A DNA stretch of 64,000 nucleotides from Liolophura sinensis (lineage: Eukaryota; Mollusca; Polyplacophora; Chitonida; Chitonidae): assembly GCF_032854445.1 (NCBI RefSeq), contig NC_088307.1:27940547-28004546 (forward strand). Direction: 5' to 3'. This document shows positions 62,315-64,000 of the stretch, one piece after another. The notes beneath the pieces are model-generated. The model made no database searches, had not been told where the DNA came from, and saw only the letters and a program-made list of their open reading frames with translations. Position 1 is the stretch's first letter; each line of letters opens with the position of its first letter. The translations under genes and the position numbers were made by a program.

Positions 62315-64000
62315 CCGAATTTCCGCACCAAAAACTAGTGAATCTAGTTGTAAACCTCATTCCCATCATGAAAAGAGAGAGAGGTGTCAGTTTTTGTTGA
62401 TGTCCAGAGGAGTTTGTCGTTATTTCAGGGAAGGAATATTTCGCGTTATATTCATGTTAAATATGAATTAATGGTATGAAAGTATTATCTTATACAAATT
62501 ATTCATATCACGTTATGATCTGATTTATTGGTGAACACTGTCACATGTGTGTTGATCATTTTTTTACTGTCAGTTTTAATTAAATGTAAATAAAAACGCT
62601 CACAGAGATGCCAGCTGGACTTGTGAAAATAAGCTAAGCGAATCAGATGACAAAAATCTATTAAGACAGTTGATATTTTATATTTGCAAATTCGACTATT
62701 TTGCAAAAGTCAGGTTGAGTACAGTGTGTTATCGATCGGACACAAAAATCTGTTATCGCCTGATGTTGTTTCAGCGTGACATCTCACAGATTTCAGAACT
62801 TGCACGTAACCTCCGTGCATCAAAACAGATTACAGGGAATTACACTTTACCTCCAGTGTAAGTCAAAAATCAGATAATAATGTTGTGTCTTATGATGTTA
62901 CATATGGAGTTACTCCACGACAAACATACAAGCCTGCTTTTTTTCTCTTACTTTTCGTCACATGGATTTGGATTCGATCTTTACATGAGACTGCACAGAT
63001 TATTATAAGAATATTGCTTGCGAGCAATCGTATCAAAATCATAGCAAAGATTTCTAACAAGAGTTTGTCATCCCTGACTCCAAACAAGAGGCTGTTGACC
63101 AATGAGCTGCCGTGGTCTAATCGACCTACTAAGCGATGGTGCGCCTTTTGTTTTAATCAAACGGTACCCACAAATCTGTCCACTGTCGTATAATGGATGT
63201 ATTTATGAGTGCACCAAGCAAACAAATAAATACACTTTTTCCGATGCATTCAAATTGAAATTAGGTGCACCTGCACTAATTGCTCTGAGTTGTATTCTAA
63301 TAGATTAATGTGTTTGCATAATTCGCAGAATATTGGTGTGAATTGAAAAGAGGTTATGTTGTTATATATTTTAGGATTTTTTTTTTCTAATTAGGGACAC
63401 ATAAATGCAAATGTGATAATCTAGAAAGCGTGTGGAATACAGTGTCTATTACAGGCAGTAAATGTACCGGTCACACACTACGAGTCATTTCACACGTGTG
63501 CATTTTTTGGTCGTATTAAACCAAAACTACTCCTTGCATTTTGAGAAAAAAAAACAGCGACTATAATAGGATGTAGAGGTGGTGTTACGATAGTCACAGT
63601 TTGTGGTCACGAGGCAAGATCAGGTCTAGTATATCGCCAATCGACCACAGAGATGGAGCCATCCACGCGAGGAAGAGGGGCTAAATCCGGGAACAATAAA
63701 AGAATAGCCACAAAAATCTGAAGAAATTAAATTCACACCTCTAGGATGAATTGGCGCTTTTGTGCGGCAAAGCGAAATTTGTGAAGCGTCAAAATAGACC
63801 TTTTGGTAAGAGGTTCGTGTTTAGAATTCTTACACCCACAGTCGCTGATAAAACTCGGCATGCAAGGAAACTGTGGGTTATTTTTTTTTTCTAACAGAAT
63901 AAGATGTCAAGAAGTTGATTAAACAGGTTGACAGCTTGGTTTTGACAAGGTCTGTTTTTGCACCGCTTGCCCTTTTGGGAGCCCTGCGTAACCTCCGTAT
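62315..64000. other. Unannotated intergenic DNA at the right edge
   Basis: No gene is recognised. Overlapping frames at 62885 (+) and 62890 (-) have no domains. The last 400 bp (from about 63590) is GC-richer, but I cannot assign it. Confidence 0.45.

Noticed and set aside
61369-62471. Open frames in and next to the CATT repeat
   Set aside because: They are simple-sequence artefacts.

Overview
The window is eukaryotic genomic DNA from a bilaterian animal, most likely a lophotrochozoan and probably a mollusc. It is AT-rich, mostly non-coding, and carries spliced exons with GT..AG boundaries. At least ten tRNA-derived SINE copies have 3' ends of the type I know from mollusc genomes: a GTATAAGTGAAATATTCTTG core followed by an (AAAT)n-like tail. 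The placement to phylum rests on memory of that SINE and of BarH proteins, not on a search.

One gene is identified with confidence: a BarH-like (Barhl) homeobox gene on the + strand in three coding exons, 33885-34479, 44593-44816 and 53139-53412. Introns of 10.1 and 8.3 kb separate them, and the best poly(A) signal is near 54500. Exon 1 carries a FIL/Engrailed-homology repressor motif and an acidic stretch. Exon 2 carries most of the homeodomain. Exon 3 carries the end of recognition helix 3, the Bar-specific segment after the homeodomain and a conserved C-terminal motif. As written, exon 2 contains four single-base insertions within 55 bp that break the reading frame. Removing each one gives a normal Bar homeodomain with no other change, so I favour residual sequencing error, although a damaged allele is possible.

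Layout: 0-11 kb is rich in minisatellites (units of about 43, 28, 39, 78/79 and 38 bp) and SINEs. 11-33 kb is mostly unique sequence with scattered SINEs, a TA-flanked MITE, a compound (GT)n(TA)n microsatellite, a possible small coding exon at 14100 and several complex stretches that look like candidate enhancers. 33.6-54.5 kb is the Barhl transcription unit; its introns hold four copies of a CCATGG-ended repeat, a second MITE and two long (TA)n tracts. 54.5-56.4 kb is unique, GC-richer sequence with no gene. 56.5-62.3 kb again holds short-unit degenerate repeats, and 62.3-64 kb is featureless.

No bacterial-type system, CRISPR array, rRNA or true tRNA gene is visible. A single developmental regulator in an otherwise gene-poor 64 kb fits the usual layout around such genes, where much of the flanking DNA may be cis-regulatory. 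That last point is inference.
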